A stretch of DNA of 54,968 bases. Origin: Bradyrhizobium neotropicale. Lineage in GTDB: Bacteria > Pseudomonadota > Alphaproteobacteria > Rhizobiales > Xanthobacteraceae. A model generated the notes under the pieces. That model was given only the letters and a program-made list of their open reading frames with translations, was not told where the DNA came from and did no database searches. A program made the translations under genes and the position numbers. Below, in pieces: positions 7,506-15,463 of this stretch (position 1 is its first letter; each line of letters starts with the position of its first letter). The stretch lies in NCBI RefSeq assembly GCF_001641695.1, contig NZ_LSEF01000102.1:1-54968 (forward strand). Direction: 5' to 3'.

Positions 7506-8147
7506 TCACTTCGACGCCGTCTTGGTGTCCATGTTCACGACCTGGACGCGGCGGTTGATCGGGTCGGCGCCGTTGGCGGCATCCTTCAGCTTGGTCTTGC
7601 CGTAGCCGACGGTGACGAGATCGCCGCCGCTGAGGCCGTAGTTCTGCACCAGATACTTCTTGATGGTGTCGGCGCGCCGCTCGGAGAGCCCCTGGTTGAA
7701 CTCCTCGCCGCCGATTGCGTCGGTGTGGCCGGCGACCACGAAGGTCGAGCCTTTCAGCGCCGGATCGGAGAGCGCCTTGCCGAGTGCCTGCACGGAGGCG
7801 ATCGAGGTCTTGGCGATGTCGGCCGAGTTGTAGTCGAACTGGATCTCCAGATCGATCTTCGGCTTGGTCGCGGCGAGCTCGGCGATCTGCTCGCGCTCGC
7901 CCATCGAAAGCGAGCGGGTCGCGCGGTTGCGCACGGTGTTGAGGAAGGTCGATTCCTTGGCCTGCTGGGCCGTGTCGGCCTGCGTCCCGACGGACAGACC
8001 GCGGGTCACCGGCTTCGGCTTCAGCGCGTTCAGGATCTGGTCGGCGGAGACGTTGTTGTCGCCGGCAAACGCCAGGCCCGCGGTCATCGACAGCGCGGCC
8101 GCAAGGGTAATCGCCTTCAGTCCAAAAAATTTATGAAAACGGGTCAT
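7506..8147 (-). CDS. OmpA-family peptidoglycan-binding protein
   Basis: A 213-residue exported protein. The signal peptide is about residues 1-28 (LAAALSMTAGLAFA). The C-terminal OmpA domain spans about residues 100-205 and carries IQFDYNSADI, VVAGHTDAIGGEEFNQGLSERRAD (the peptidoglycan-binding NxxLSxxRA motif) and GYGKTKL...NRRVQVV. It has no N-terminal barrel, so it is probably periplasmic and tethers the wall. GAGGA stands 8 nt before the ATG at 8147. A perfect CRP-like site lies about 70 bp upstream, and a caspase-like protein gene is divergent from it. Confidence 0.9.
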   Translation of the reverse strand: MTRFHKFFGLKAITLAAALSMTAGLAFAGDNNVSADQILNALKPKPVTRGLSVGTQADTAQQAKESTFLNTVRNRATRSLSMGEREQIAELAATKPKIDLEIQFDYNSADIAKTSIASVQALGKALSDPALKGSTFVVAGHTDAIGGEEFNQGLSERRADTIKKYLVQNYGLSGGDLVTVGYGKTKLKDAANGADPINRRVQVVNMDTKTASK

Positions 8148-8218
8148 TGTCGTGTCCTCGCTGTTACGCCTGATGGCGATTTGATGCCGCGAGCCTAGGC
8201 CGGGTTCAAATGCCCTGA

Positions 8219-8234
8219 TGTGATGCGGGTCACA
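8219..8234. promoter_or_regulatory. CRP-like binding site upstream of the OmpA-like gene
   Basis: TGTGA-N6-TCACA is an exact match to the classical CRP half-site pair. Its nearest end is 72 bp from the OmpA-like start codon. Binding by a rhizobial CRP/FNR-family protein is inferred. Confidence 0.5.
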
Positions 8235-8539
8235 TTCACCACACCCGAATTGCAGGCAGATCTTAGCGCCGGCGCGGGTTGGCATCCATGGCATGTCCAG
8301 CCAGTGGCAGCGGCCTACCGCCGGGAAGCAGCGCCGTCTCATACGCGCATCGAAAGCAGAGCGCAGCTCCGGCTCACCTGTTCGAAATCGTTGTCCGCGA
8401 CGCGCTGGACTCCAGGCCCTCGCGGGTACAATCTCTCTGTTATTGCTCGTCACCAGCCGTTATTGCCCGCTGCGTCAGCAGCCCGAAAAGTAACTGTCGC
8501 AGCGTCTTCAAGCTCGGTTCGAGCAGCAGAAATCCCCGG

Positions 8540-8553
8540 GTGATCCAGATCAC
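8540..8553. promoter_or_regulatory. CRP/FNR-like palindrome upstream of the caspase-like gene
   Basis: GTGAT-CCAG-ATCAC is a perfect inverted repeat with the FNR/FixK spacing of four. In CRP register it reads as a one-mismatch site. It lies 96 bp before the caspase-like start codon. Confidence 0.45.
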
Positions 8554-8648
8554 AGTGCGTTGCCGTGAACTGGATCAGACTGCTCTCATCGGATCGGCTC
8601 AGGCCGAACCGATGGCAGCGAAGAAGTTTGGATCAGGGGAGAATGATC

Positions 8649-10073
8649 ATGCGCTTCTTGATCGCAGCAATTTCAATCGCAGCATTTATCGTCAGCGGCA
8701 ACGCGGCTTTCGCGGACAAGCGCGTCGCCTTCGTGGTCGGCAACGCCGCCTACAAGAACGTCCCGCAACTCCCTAACCCAGCGATCGATTCCAAGGCGAT
8801 GGCCAGGGTGCTGCGCAATGTCGGCTTCGATGTCGTCGAGGGCTCCAATCTCACCCGCGACGCCATGACGGAAAAGCTTCTGGAGTTCGGCAAGAAAAGC
8901 GAGGGCGCCGACGTCGCCGTGTTCTTCTATGCCGGCCACGGGATTGCCGTGAACGGCGTCAACTATTTGTTGCCGATCGACGCCGACCTGAAATCCGAGA
9001 TGGACGTGAAGCTGGGCGCGGCTATCAACGTCGACCTCACGCTCGATCAGACCATGTCGGACGCGAAGGTGAAGCTCGTGTTCCTGGATGCATGCCGTGA
9101 CAATCCGTTCGCGGCAAAAATCCGTTCGGCCAAGGCCACCCGTTCGGTCAACGTGCAGACCGGCCTTGCCGAGATGAAGTCGGGCGAGGGCACGCTGATC
9201 GCCTTTGCCACCGGCCCCGGCCAGACCGCGCTCGACGGCGAGGCCGGCACCAACAGCCCGTTCACCCGCGCGCTCGTCGCCAACATCGCCCAGCCCGGCG
9301 TCGAGATCCAGCAGGCCATGACCAAGGTCCGCGCCCAGGTCAGTGACGAGACCAACAAGGGGCAATTGCCCTGGGGGCACACCAATCTCACCGGCAACGT
9401 CTATCTCAATCCGGTCGGCGCACCGGCTGCGGCCACGACCGATGGGGCGAACGCGGCGGTGTCGACCGCGAGCAAGCAAGGCGCCGACGTCGAGCTCGAG
9501 TTCTGGCGATCGATCAAGGACTCCAACAAGGTGGAAGAGCTCAACGCCTATCTCACCAATTATCCGAACGGCACGTTCAAATCGATCGCGCTCGCCCGCA
9601 TCGCGGCCTTGCAGGATGGGCCGTCCAACACCACCCGCAACCTCTCGGCCGGGATCGATCCGGCGACCTTTACCGAAGAAGCCAGCCAGGTGTCCGAAGA
9701 CCAGGTTGGTCTGGACAAGAGCCAGCGCCGTGACGTGCAGCGCCGCCTCACCGGGCTGGGCTTTGACGTGAAGGCGACGGGCAAGTTCGACGACGAGACC
9801 CGTTCGGTGATCAAGCGGTGGCAGGCTGCGCGTGGCTATCCCGCGACCGGCTATCTGAACAAGCTCCAGCACAAGGCTCTGCTGTCGGAGATCATCTCGA
9901 CCCGCGCGGCTTCCTCCGAGCAGGCCGACGACGAGCCGGTGCGTCGCCGTTCCTCCGGTGGTGGTGGCGGTCGGCGCCATTATGGCGGCGGCGGTGGTGG
10001 CGGTGGTAATCCGATGGGCGGCCCTGGTGGTCTGCTCGGCGGCATGATGGGTGGGCTGTTCGGCCGCCGCTGA
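8649..10073 (+). CDS. Secreted caspase-like (C14) protein with peptidoglycan-binding domain
   Basis: A 474-residue protein from the ATG at 8649, which sits 8 nt after AGGGGAGA; an ATG at 8643 is too close. A signal peptide (residues 1-22, ending NAAFA) precedes a caspase-fold peptidase, about residues 24-260. The catalytic dyad is visible as His97 (FFYAGHGIAV) and Cys149 (FLDACRDNPF). A linker is followed by a peptidoglycan-binding module, about residues 380-435 (RRDVQRRLTGLGFDVKATGKFDDETRSV), then a Gly/Arg-rich tail of about 40 residues ending GGLFGRR. It probably acts on proteins in the periplasm or at the wall. Orthocaspase-type enzymes usually prefer Arg/Lys. Confidence 0.88.
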   Translation: MRFLIAAISIAAFIVSGNAAFADKRVAFVVGNAAYKNVPQLPNPAIDSKAMARVLRNVGFDVVEGSNLTRDAMTEKLLEFGKKSEGADVAVFFYAGHGIAVNGVNYLLPIDADLKSEMDVKLGAAINVDLTLDQTMSDAKVKLVFLDACRDNPFAAKIRSAKATRSVNVQTGLAEMKSGEGTLIAFATGPGQTALDGEAGTNSPFTRALVANIAQPGVEIQQAMTKVRAQVSDETNKGQLPWGHTNLTGNVYLNPVGAPAAATTDGANAAVSTASKQGADVELEFWRSIKDSNKVEELNAYLTNYPNGTFKSIALARIAALQDGPSNTTRNLSAGIDPATFTEEASQVSEDQVGLDKSQRRDVQRRLTGLGFDVKATGKFDDETRSVIKRWQAARGYPATGYLNKLQHKALLSEIISTRAASSEQADDEPVRRRSSGGGGGRRHYGGGGGGGGNPMGGPGGLLGGMMGGLFGRR

Positions 10074-10087
10074 GAGGCAGGCAAGCA

Positions 10088-10125
10088 AAGGCGGCCCGGT
10101 TCGGGCTGCCTTCGCGTTCCTCTTG
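10088..10125 (+). terminator. Terminator after the caspase-like gene
   Basis: An 11-bp stem with one G-T wobble (10088-10098 with 10102-10112) and a GTT loop, followed by TTCGCGTTCCTCTT, 14 nt after the stop codon. Confidence 0.6.
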
Positions 10126-10248
10126 CTCGCCGATCGTCGCAAAGCCGTCGCGCGATGGCCTGCCTGCGAACAAGAATTCGGCCAGATGCGCGCCTAGCAC
10201 GACCTCATCATCCGACAATCACCGAGGAAGGGAGCCGAGTTCCGTCCA

Positions 10249-10563
10249 GTGCCCAGGCCGAGCGACTATCAATCCCATCGTGGCGGCCCGCCGGATCGGA
10301 CAGCCTTCCTGAGTTCCATGCCCATCTACATCGGTGCCGGGATGATCGCGTTGGCGATCCTGGTGTCGACGCTGATGACGGGTCTCACCAGCCGCTATGT
10401 CGGCCTCGAAGCTCCGACCGACGAGAATATGTGGCTGGTCGATCGCCTGACCGGCGATGTCTATCGCTGCCAGGCGTCGGAGCGGGGCAAGGCCTCCTGC
10501 GAGCCCGACATCGCCACCGGCAGCGTCGGCGACCGGTCGAGGGCGCCGAAGGGCAGCCGCTGA
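10249..10563 (+). CDS. Small single-pass membrane protein, unknown function
   Basis: A 104-residue protein from GTG 10249 (ATG 10318 is an alternative). Residues about 25-45 form one membrane helix (IYIGAGMIALAILVSTLMTGL). The rest carries a short motif, NMWLVDRLTGDVYRCQA, that looks like a solvent-exposed beta hairpin with two cysteines (CQASERGKASC). I do not recognise a named family. It lies between the caspase-like gene and the YcaQ gene on the same strand but is separated from both by over 100 bp. GAGGAAGGGAG upstream could serve translation. Confidence 0.62.
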   Translation: MPRPSDYQSHRGGPPDRTAFLSSMPIYIGAGMIALAILVSTLMTGLTSRYVGLEAPTDENMWLVDRLTGDVYRCQASERGKASCEPDIATGSVGDRSRAPKGSR

Positions 10564-10680
10564 TCGCTCGCGCTTCGTGCGTGCCGCGCTGTCAGCAGAT
10601 GGCAGCCGCGGCTTTTCCTGCGCTCGCTTGGCGGCCCGCTTCTTTCGCCCGGCGCGAATCCCGCTACATTGCACCTCGCA

Positions 10681-11847
10681 ATGTCACGCGCGCCCAAACC
10701 GCTTCCACTCAGCACCACACAGGCCCGGCAGATCTGGCTGCATGCCCAGCGGCTCGACGTGCGCGCGCCGTTCGGGGAGGGGGCGCAAGCCGTTGCGGAT
10801 GCGACCGCCCATCTCGGCTACGTGCAGATCGACACCATCAACGTGATCGAGCGCTGCCATCATCACATCCTCTATAGCCGCATCCCGTCCTACCGCCGCG
10901 CCGATCTGCGCCATGCCCAGAGCGTCGACAGAAGCGTGTTCGAATACTGGACGCATGCGCTGTCCTACGTGCCGACGGGCGATTTCCGCTTCTTCCTGCC
11001 GGCGATGCGCGAGCACCGCCGCGACGGGCACAAATGGTATGCCTCGGTGACGCCGGCCGACATGCGCAAGGTGATGCGGCTGGTGCGGGCCGGTCCGCTG
11101 ACGATCCGCGACATCGAGGATGACGTGCTCACCGAGAAGGAGCATTTGTGGCAGAGCCGTAAACCCTCCAAGCGCGCGTTGCAGCTCGCCTTCTATACCG
11201 GCGTCGTGACCATCAGCGAGCGCCAGGGCATGCTCAAGACCTATGAGCTGATGACGCGCCATTTCGGCTGGGACAAGCTGCCGAAGCCGGCATCGACAAA
11301 GGACATCACGGCCTATCTGCTGGACAGGGCCCTGCGGTCACAGGGCGTCGTGAGCCTCGATTCGGCCTGCCATCTCGACGCTCCGCGCAAGAAAGAGGTG
11401 GCGCGCCTGATCGCCGCGCGCGTCCGCCGCGGCGAGCTCGTCTCCGTCGCGCTTCATGGCGCCGGCAAGCACGAGCATTGGACCGCGCCAGCCTCGCTCG
11501 AGGCGAACGGCGAGGCGATTTCACCCGATCTCGTCCACATCCTCTCGCCGTTCGATCCCCTGATCATCCAGCGCAAGCGCACCAATCTCTTCTTCGGCTA
11601 CAACCATCTGTTCGAAGCCTATGTGCCGAAGGAGAAGCGCAAGTTCGGCTATTTCGCGTTGCCCGTGTTGGTCGGTGACGAGATCGTCGCGGCGCTCGAT
11701 CTCAAGACCGATCGGCAGGACAAGAAGCTCCTGATGCAGAAATGGACCTGGGTCGGGGAGGGGAAGAAAACCGCCGGCCGCAAGGAACTGAAGCGGAAGA
11801 TCGAGGACGAGCTCGATCGGTTTGAGCGGTTTCAACTCGCGGAGTGA
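10681..11847 (+). CDS. ycaQ: YcaQ/AlkZ-like DNA glycosylase (winged-helix)
   Basis: A 388-residue protein of the HTH_42 / AlkZ-like family. Members unhook DNA interstrand crosslinks and remove alkylated bases. The catalytic Q-phi-D motif of the YcaQ branch is visible as Gln49-Ile50-Asp51 (GYVQIDTINV). The next helix, ERCHHHILYSR, is also conserved. Three tandem winged helices fill the middle, and the C-terminal part includes LSPFDPLIIQRKRTNLFFGYNHLFEAYVPKEKRKFGYF, a strong family signature. The ATG at 10681 was chosen; a TTG at 10669 is also in frame. A palindromic repeat begins 2 nt after its stop. Confidence 0.88.
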   Translation: MSRAPKPLPLSTTQARQIWLHAQRLDVRAPFGEGAQAVADATAHLGYVQIDTINVIERCHHHILYSRIPSYRRADLRHAQSVDRSVFEYWTHALSYVPTGDFRFFLPAMREHRRDGHKWYASVTPADMRKVMRLVRAGPLTIRDIEDDVLTEKEHLWQSRKPSKRALQLAFYTGVVTISERQGMLKTYELMTRHFGWDKLPKPASTKDITAYLLDRALRSQGVVSLDSACHLDAPRKKEVARLIAARVRRGELVSVALHGAGKHEHWTAPASLEANGEAISPDLVHILSPFDPLIIQRKRTNLFFGYNHLFEAYVPKEKRKFGYFALPVLVGDEIVAALDLKTDRQDKKLLMQKWTWVGEGKKTAGRKELKRKIEDELDRFERFQLAE

Positions 11848-11849
11848 GT

Positions 11850-11962
11850 GTAGGGCGGGTTAGCCGAAGGCGTAACCCACCACTGCTTGTCTCCGCCGAG
11901 GCGAAAGAGGTGGGTTACGCCAGCGGACTGCGCTTCGCGCAGCGCGGGCTAACCCACCCTAC
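11850..11962. repeat. Dispersed palindromic repeat (GTAGGGYGGGTTAGC variant)
   Basis: The outer arms GTAGGGCGGGTTAGC and GCTAACCCACCCTAC are inverted, with inner arms of GTAACCCACC / GGTGGGTTAC. Its right arm supplies the last codons and stop of the convergent DUF2809 gene. Confidence 0.8.
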
Positions 11963-12377
11963 GCAGCGCGACGAGACGGTCCAGCCAGACGCCAACCGCA
12001 ATCCCCGCCGCATACGCCACCAAATTCCACAGCGAAAAGATGCGGCCGAGCAGCAAGGCGCCGGCCGTAGTCAGCCGGAATGCATCGAGCCAGGGTGCAT
12101 GCACCAGGCGGGAGAACTCGACCACGAGCGCAATCGCGGCGGCAATGGCTGCGATCTGCAGTCGCGTCAGGCGCGGCGCCAAAACGCCGACCAGCAGGAA
12201 CACCATGGTCGCCCACAACAGCGAGCCGCCGTACTTCACGACGAAGGCGGGGAGGCCGAGCGGAAAGCCGTGCCAGCGCAGGGATAGGCCGCAGGCGATC
12301 ACGACCAGAACGAGTGCAGCGCGGGAAAGCGCCGTCCGCACCGCCGCAACGGGTTCATGCGGCTGCGTCCCGTGCAT
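11949..12377 (-). CDS. DUF2809 membrane protein
   Basis: A 142-residue protein with four predicted membrane helices. It contains RWHGFPLGLPAFVVKYGGSLLWATMVFLLVG, which matches the DUF2809 family (unknown function). The start at 12377 was chosen because GGAG stands 6 nt before the ATG; starts at 12389 and 12413 are in frame but have weaker signals. The final residues (RVG and the TAG stop) are encoded by the arm of a dispersed palindromic repeat, so its C-terminus was probably reset by repeat insertion. It is convergent with ycaQ. Confidence 0.78.
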   Translation of the reverse strand: MHGTQPHEPVAAVRTALSRAALVLVVIACGLSLRWHGFPLGLPAFVVKYGGSLLWATMVFLLVGVLAPRLTRLQIAAIAAAIALVVEFSRLVHAPWLDAFRLTTAGALLLGRIFSLWNLVAYAAGIAVGVWLDRLVALRRVG

Positions 12378-12458
12378 TGCTCGCTCCATTGACTCTTTGC
12401 CCGCGATGCTCAAAACCGCACTTCTGCCCTAAAAAAGCAACAACCCCGGGGGGAAGCC

Positions 12459-13790
12459 ATGAGCCAGACCACGACCTTTGCCGGTTCCGCCGGCGGCGCC
12501 AAAAGCGCAATCGAGACCTCGACCATCCGCGCCATCTCCTGGCGCCTGATTCCCTTCCTGGTGCTGGCCTACTTCTTCTCCTATCTCGACCGCGTCAATC
12601 TCGGCTTCGCCGCGCTGACCATGAATGCCGAGCTGAAGTTCACGCCGCTGATCTTCTCCTGGGGCGCTGGCATCTTCTTCATCGGCTATTTCATCTTCGA
12701 GGTGCCCAGCAATCTGGCGCTGGAGAAGTTCGGCGCCAGCCGCTGGATCGCCCGCATCATGGTGACCTGGGGCATCATCTCGGCGCTGATGGCGACGGTG
12801 AACGGGGTGACGAGCTTCTACGTTCTGCGATTCCTGCTCGGCGTCGCCGAAGCCGGCTTCTTCCCCGGCATCATTCTTTATCTGACCTACTGGTACCCGG
12901 CCGAATACCGCGCGCGCTTCCTTGCCGCCTTCGCCATCGCGGTGCCGGTCTCGACCGTGATCGGCGCGCCGATCTCGGGCCTGCTGCTCGGGCTCGACGG
13001 CGTGATGGGTCTGCAGGGCTGGCAGTGGCTGTTCATCATCGAGGGCATCCCCTCGGTGCTGCTCGGCATCGTCACCTGGTTCTATCTCACCGACAAGCCG
13101 GAGAAGGCAGCCTGGCTCTCGGCCGAGCAGAAGGCCTGGCTCAAGGGGAGGCTTGATTCCGAGATTGCGGCCAAGCAGGCCGTGAAGCATCTGTCGCTCG
13201 GCGAAGCCCTGTCCTCGCCCAAGGTGATCGCGCTCAGCCTGATCTATTTCGGCTTCGTCGGCGCGCTCTATGGCATGCAGTTCTGGCTGCCGCAGATCGT
13301 CAAGGCGTTCGGGCTCACCAACGCGCAGACCGGCTTCGTCACCGCGATCCCGTACCTGTTCGGCACCATTGCGATGATCCTGTGGGCGCGGCATTCCGAT
13401 GCCACGCGCGAGCGCGTGATGCATGTCGGCGCGCCGCTCCTGCTGACCGCCGTCGCGCTCGGCATCTCCTCGTACCTCACCGATCCCACCCTGACGATGG
13501 TGGCGCTGACAGTGGCGGCGATCGGCGTGTTCTGCTGCTTCGGCGTGTTCTGGACCCTGCCGACCGCCTGGCTCTCCGGCATGGCCGCCGCCGGCGCCAT
13601 CGCCCTGATCAACTCGATCGGCAACCTCGCCGGCTTCGCCGGGCCCTACCTGATCGGCTGGGTCAAGGAAGCCACGGGCCAGACCTCGACCGGCCTCCTG
13701 GTGCTCGCCATCCTGCCGCTGATCGCCGGCATTTTGGTCTTTGCCGGCGGCCACGAGAGCAAGCACGAATTCGCCGATCAGGGGCGGTGA
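12459..13790 (+). CDS. MFS transporter, anion:cation symporter family
   Basis: A 443-residue, 12-helix major facilitator protein. The N-terminal signature FFSYLDRVNLGFAALTMNAEL and the sequence GVAEAGFFPGIILYLTYWYPAEYRARFLAAFAIAVP are typical of the ACS family, which takes up organic acids such as phthalate, tartrate or hexuronates. A central loop of about 40 residues follows LTDKPEKAAWL. GGGGGGAAG precedes the ATG. It stands alone, with no catabolic gene alongside, so the substrate is open. A short hairpin and a palindromic repeat follow the stop and may end transcription. Confidence 0.9.
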   Translation: MSQTTTFAGSAGGAKSAIETSTIRAISWRLIPFLVLAYFFSYLDRVNLGFAALTMNAELKFTPLIFSWGAGIFFIGYFIFEVPSNLALEKFGASRWIARIMVTWGIISALMATVNGVTSFYVLRFLLGVAEAGFFPGIILYLTYWYPAEYRARFLAAFAIAVPVSTVIGAPISGLLLGLDGVMGLQGWQWLFIIEGIPSVLLGIVTWFYLTDKPEKAAWLSAEQKAWLKGRLDSEIAAKQAVKHLSLGEALSSPKVIALSLIYFGFVGALYGMQFWLPQIVKAFGLTNAQTGFVTAIPYLFGTIAMILWARHSDATRERVMHVGAPLLLTAVALGISSYLTDPTLTMVALTVAAIGVFCCFGVFWTLPTAWLSGMAAAGAIALINSIGNLAGFAGPYLIGWVKEATGQTSTGLLVLAILPLIAGILVFAGGHESKHEFADQGR

Positions 13791-13806
13791 GGGGACCTTC
13801 GTCCCC

Positions 13807-13902
13807 GTAGGCTGGGCAAAGGCGCGCACCTTGCGCGCCGTGCCCACCGTTTTTCCCCGATGGCGACGATGTGGTGGGCACGCTTCGCTTTGCCCACCCT
13901 GC
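13807..13902. repeat. Dispersed palindromic repeat (GTAGGSTGGGC family)
   Basis: A second copy of the 4056-4146 family: the arm GGCTGGGCAAAGGCGCGC faces CGCTTTGCCCACCCTGC. It starts 17 nt after the MFS stop codon. Confidence 0.78.
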
Positions 13903-14062
13903 GAGTTTCGCACCCCAGAATGGCCTGGCGCGACCCGCTTCAGCGTCGCTACGCCGGCCCTCGAGCTCGCGCGACCTGACGTCACACCCAAGCTAACTCT
14001 TTGGCCGGTCTCACATCCTTACCATTCCTTAACGATCACGCTTTTCTGATGACTGACGATTA

Positions 14063-14091
14063 TTGACTTTTATCAGTGATTAGTCGACATT
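14063..14091 (+). promoter_or_regulatory. Possible promoter of the RND efflux operon
   Basis: TTGACT at 14063-14068 and GACATT at 14086-14091, 17 nt apart, lie within an unusually AT-rich stretch. Short inverted elements (ACTGA/TCAGT, GACT/AGTC) overlap it and could be the operator of the TetR regulator at the end of the cluster. This is a tentative call. Confidence 0.35.
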
Positions 14092-14122
14092 TCTCCGGAA
14101 CACAGAAGCAGGAGTGTCTCCG

Positions 14123-15229
14123 ATGTTCGTCCGGTCCGTTTTGTCGAGCTATTCCAAGCTCTTGGCAGGCGCTTCGTTGGCCCTGATGGCCGTCGCGCTG
14201 GCCGGATGCAATGACACCGTCGCCGAGAAGGCCGAGCCGCCGCGGCCGGTTCTCGTCGCACCCGCCCATTATGAGGCCGAAACGCCGGAGCGCAGCTTCG
14301 TCGGCACCGTCAGGCCGCGGATCGAGAGCGACCTTGGCTTCCGCGTCGCCGGCAAGGTCGCCAAGCGCCTCGTCGAGGTCGGCCAGACCGTCGAGGTCGG
14401 CCAGGCGCTCGCGACCCTCGACGAGGTCGATCTGAAGCTCCAGGCCGAGCAGGCCGTCGCCGAGCAGACCGCCGCAACCGGCGTGCTGGCCCAGGCTGCC
14501 GCCGCCGAGCAGCGCGCCAAGGATCTGAAGGCCAAGGGCTGGACCACCGACGCCCAACTCGACCAGAGCCGCGCATCTGCCGATGAGGCCCGCGCGCGCC
14601 TCGACCGCGCCGTCCGTTCGGTCGAACTGACCAAGAATTCTCTTTCCTACGCGACGCTCAACGCCGACGCACGTGGCGTCGTCACCGCAACGCTGATCGA
14701 GCCCGGCCAGGTGGTCGCCGCGGGCCAGGCCTCGATCCGTGTCGCCCGCTTTGCCGAGAAGGAAGCGGTCGTCGCGATCCCTGAGACGCTGGTCGAACGC
14801 GCCAAGTCGGGCGTCGCCAGCGTCACTCTTTGGTCGGAGCCCAACAAGAAATACGCAGCGAAGCTGCGCGAGATCGCGCCCGCCGCCGATCCGGCGACGC
14901 GCACCTATCTCGCAAAGTTCTCGCTGCCCGAAGCCGACGACAAGGTCGCGCTCGGCATGACCGCGACGCTGACGCTGTCGGATGCCGCGACCGAGCGCGT
15001 CGCGCGGCTGCCGCTGTCGGCGCTGTTCAACGAAGGCGGCAAGCCCTCGTTCTATGTCGTCGACGACAACGGCGCGGTCACGCTGCGGCCGGTCGCGGTG
15101 AAGTCCTATGAGAGCAACGACGTCGTCATCACCGGCGGCGTGCCGGAGGGCGCCAAGATCGTTGCCCTCGGCGTGCAGAAGCTCGATCCGAGCCAGAGGG
15201 TGCGGATCGTGTCGTCACTGTCGTTCTAA
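14123..15229 (+). CDS. RND efflux periplasmic adaptor, lipoprotein
   Basis: A 368-residue membrane-fusion protein linking an RND pump to an outer-membrane channel. The signal peptide ends in a lipobox (VALAGC, Cys at about residue 29), so it is probably lipid-anchored. The body shows the barrel-hairpin-barrel order: LGFRVAGKVAKRLVEVGQTVEVGQALATLD (lipoyl half), an Ala/Glu-rich coiled coil, ARGVVTATLIEPGQVV (second half), then the beta-barrel. AGGAG 8 nt upstream decides for ATG 14123 over GTG 14114. The cognate pump gene follows after about 235 bp filled by two repeats. Confidence 0.92.
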   Translation: MFVRSVLSSYSKLLAGASLALMAVALAGCNDTVAEKAEPPRPVLVAPAHYEAETPERSFVGTVRPRIESDLGFRVAGKVAKRLVEVGQTVEVGQALATLDEVDLKLQAEQAVAEQTAATGVLAQAAAAEQRAKDLKAKGWTTDAQLDQSRASADEARARLDRAVRSVELTKNSLSYATLNADARGVVTATLIEPGQVVAAGQASIRVARFAEKEAVVAIPETLVERAKSGVASVTLWSEPNKKYAAKLREIAPAADPATRTYLAKFSLPEADDKVALGMTATLTLSDAATERVARLPLSALFNEGGKPSFYVVDDNGAVTLRPVAVKSYESNDVVITGGVPEGAKIVALGVQKLDPSQRVRIVSSLSF

Positions 15230-15235
15230 CGCGTA

Positions 15236-15284
15236 GCGCATGATCCGGAAAAGTGTGCAGCGGTTTTCCGAATAGATCATGCGC
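15236..15284. repeat. Palindromic repeat, GCGCATGATCCGGAAAA type
   Basis: A hairpin with an outer stem GCGCATGATC/GATCATGCGC and an inner CGGAAAA/TTTTCCG. This is a type often found between genes in Rhizobiales genomes. It lies 7 nt after the adaptor stop. Confidence 0.75.
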
Positions 15285-15299
15285 AGAAAACAAGAGTTC

Positions 15300-15411
15300 C
15301 GTCGTTGCGAGGCGAGTTTCGGCCTTGGCCCCTACGCGAAGGCTGAAGCGGCGAAGCGATCCAGAACCTGCCCAGCCCCCTGGATTGCTTCGCTGCCTCG
15401 CGATGACGGGT
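15300..15411. repeat. Dispersed palindromic repeat, CGTCATTGCGAG family (diverged)
   Basis: The left end GTCGTTGCGAGGCGAG and right end CTCGCGATGAC are inverted, with internal GCGAAGCGATCCAG / CTGGATTGCTTCGC. Related to the copies at 19311-19390 and 37396-37476. Confidence 0.75.
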
Positions 15412-15463
15412 TGAACAAAGTAGCTGTCGTTTTTGGCAATTGGATCGTCTTACGGAGAGTGCG

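Larger units (their letters stand above)
8148..8648. other. 500-bp divergent intergenic region with two CRP/FNR-type sites
   Basis: No ORF here has a credible ribosome binding site or family match. It separates the divergent OmpA-like and caspase-like genes. It holds two CRP/FNR-type palindromes (8219-8234 and 8540-8553), one near each gene. I see no repeat of the dispersed families and no hairpin terminator. Confidence 0.6.
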
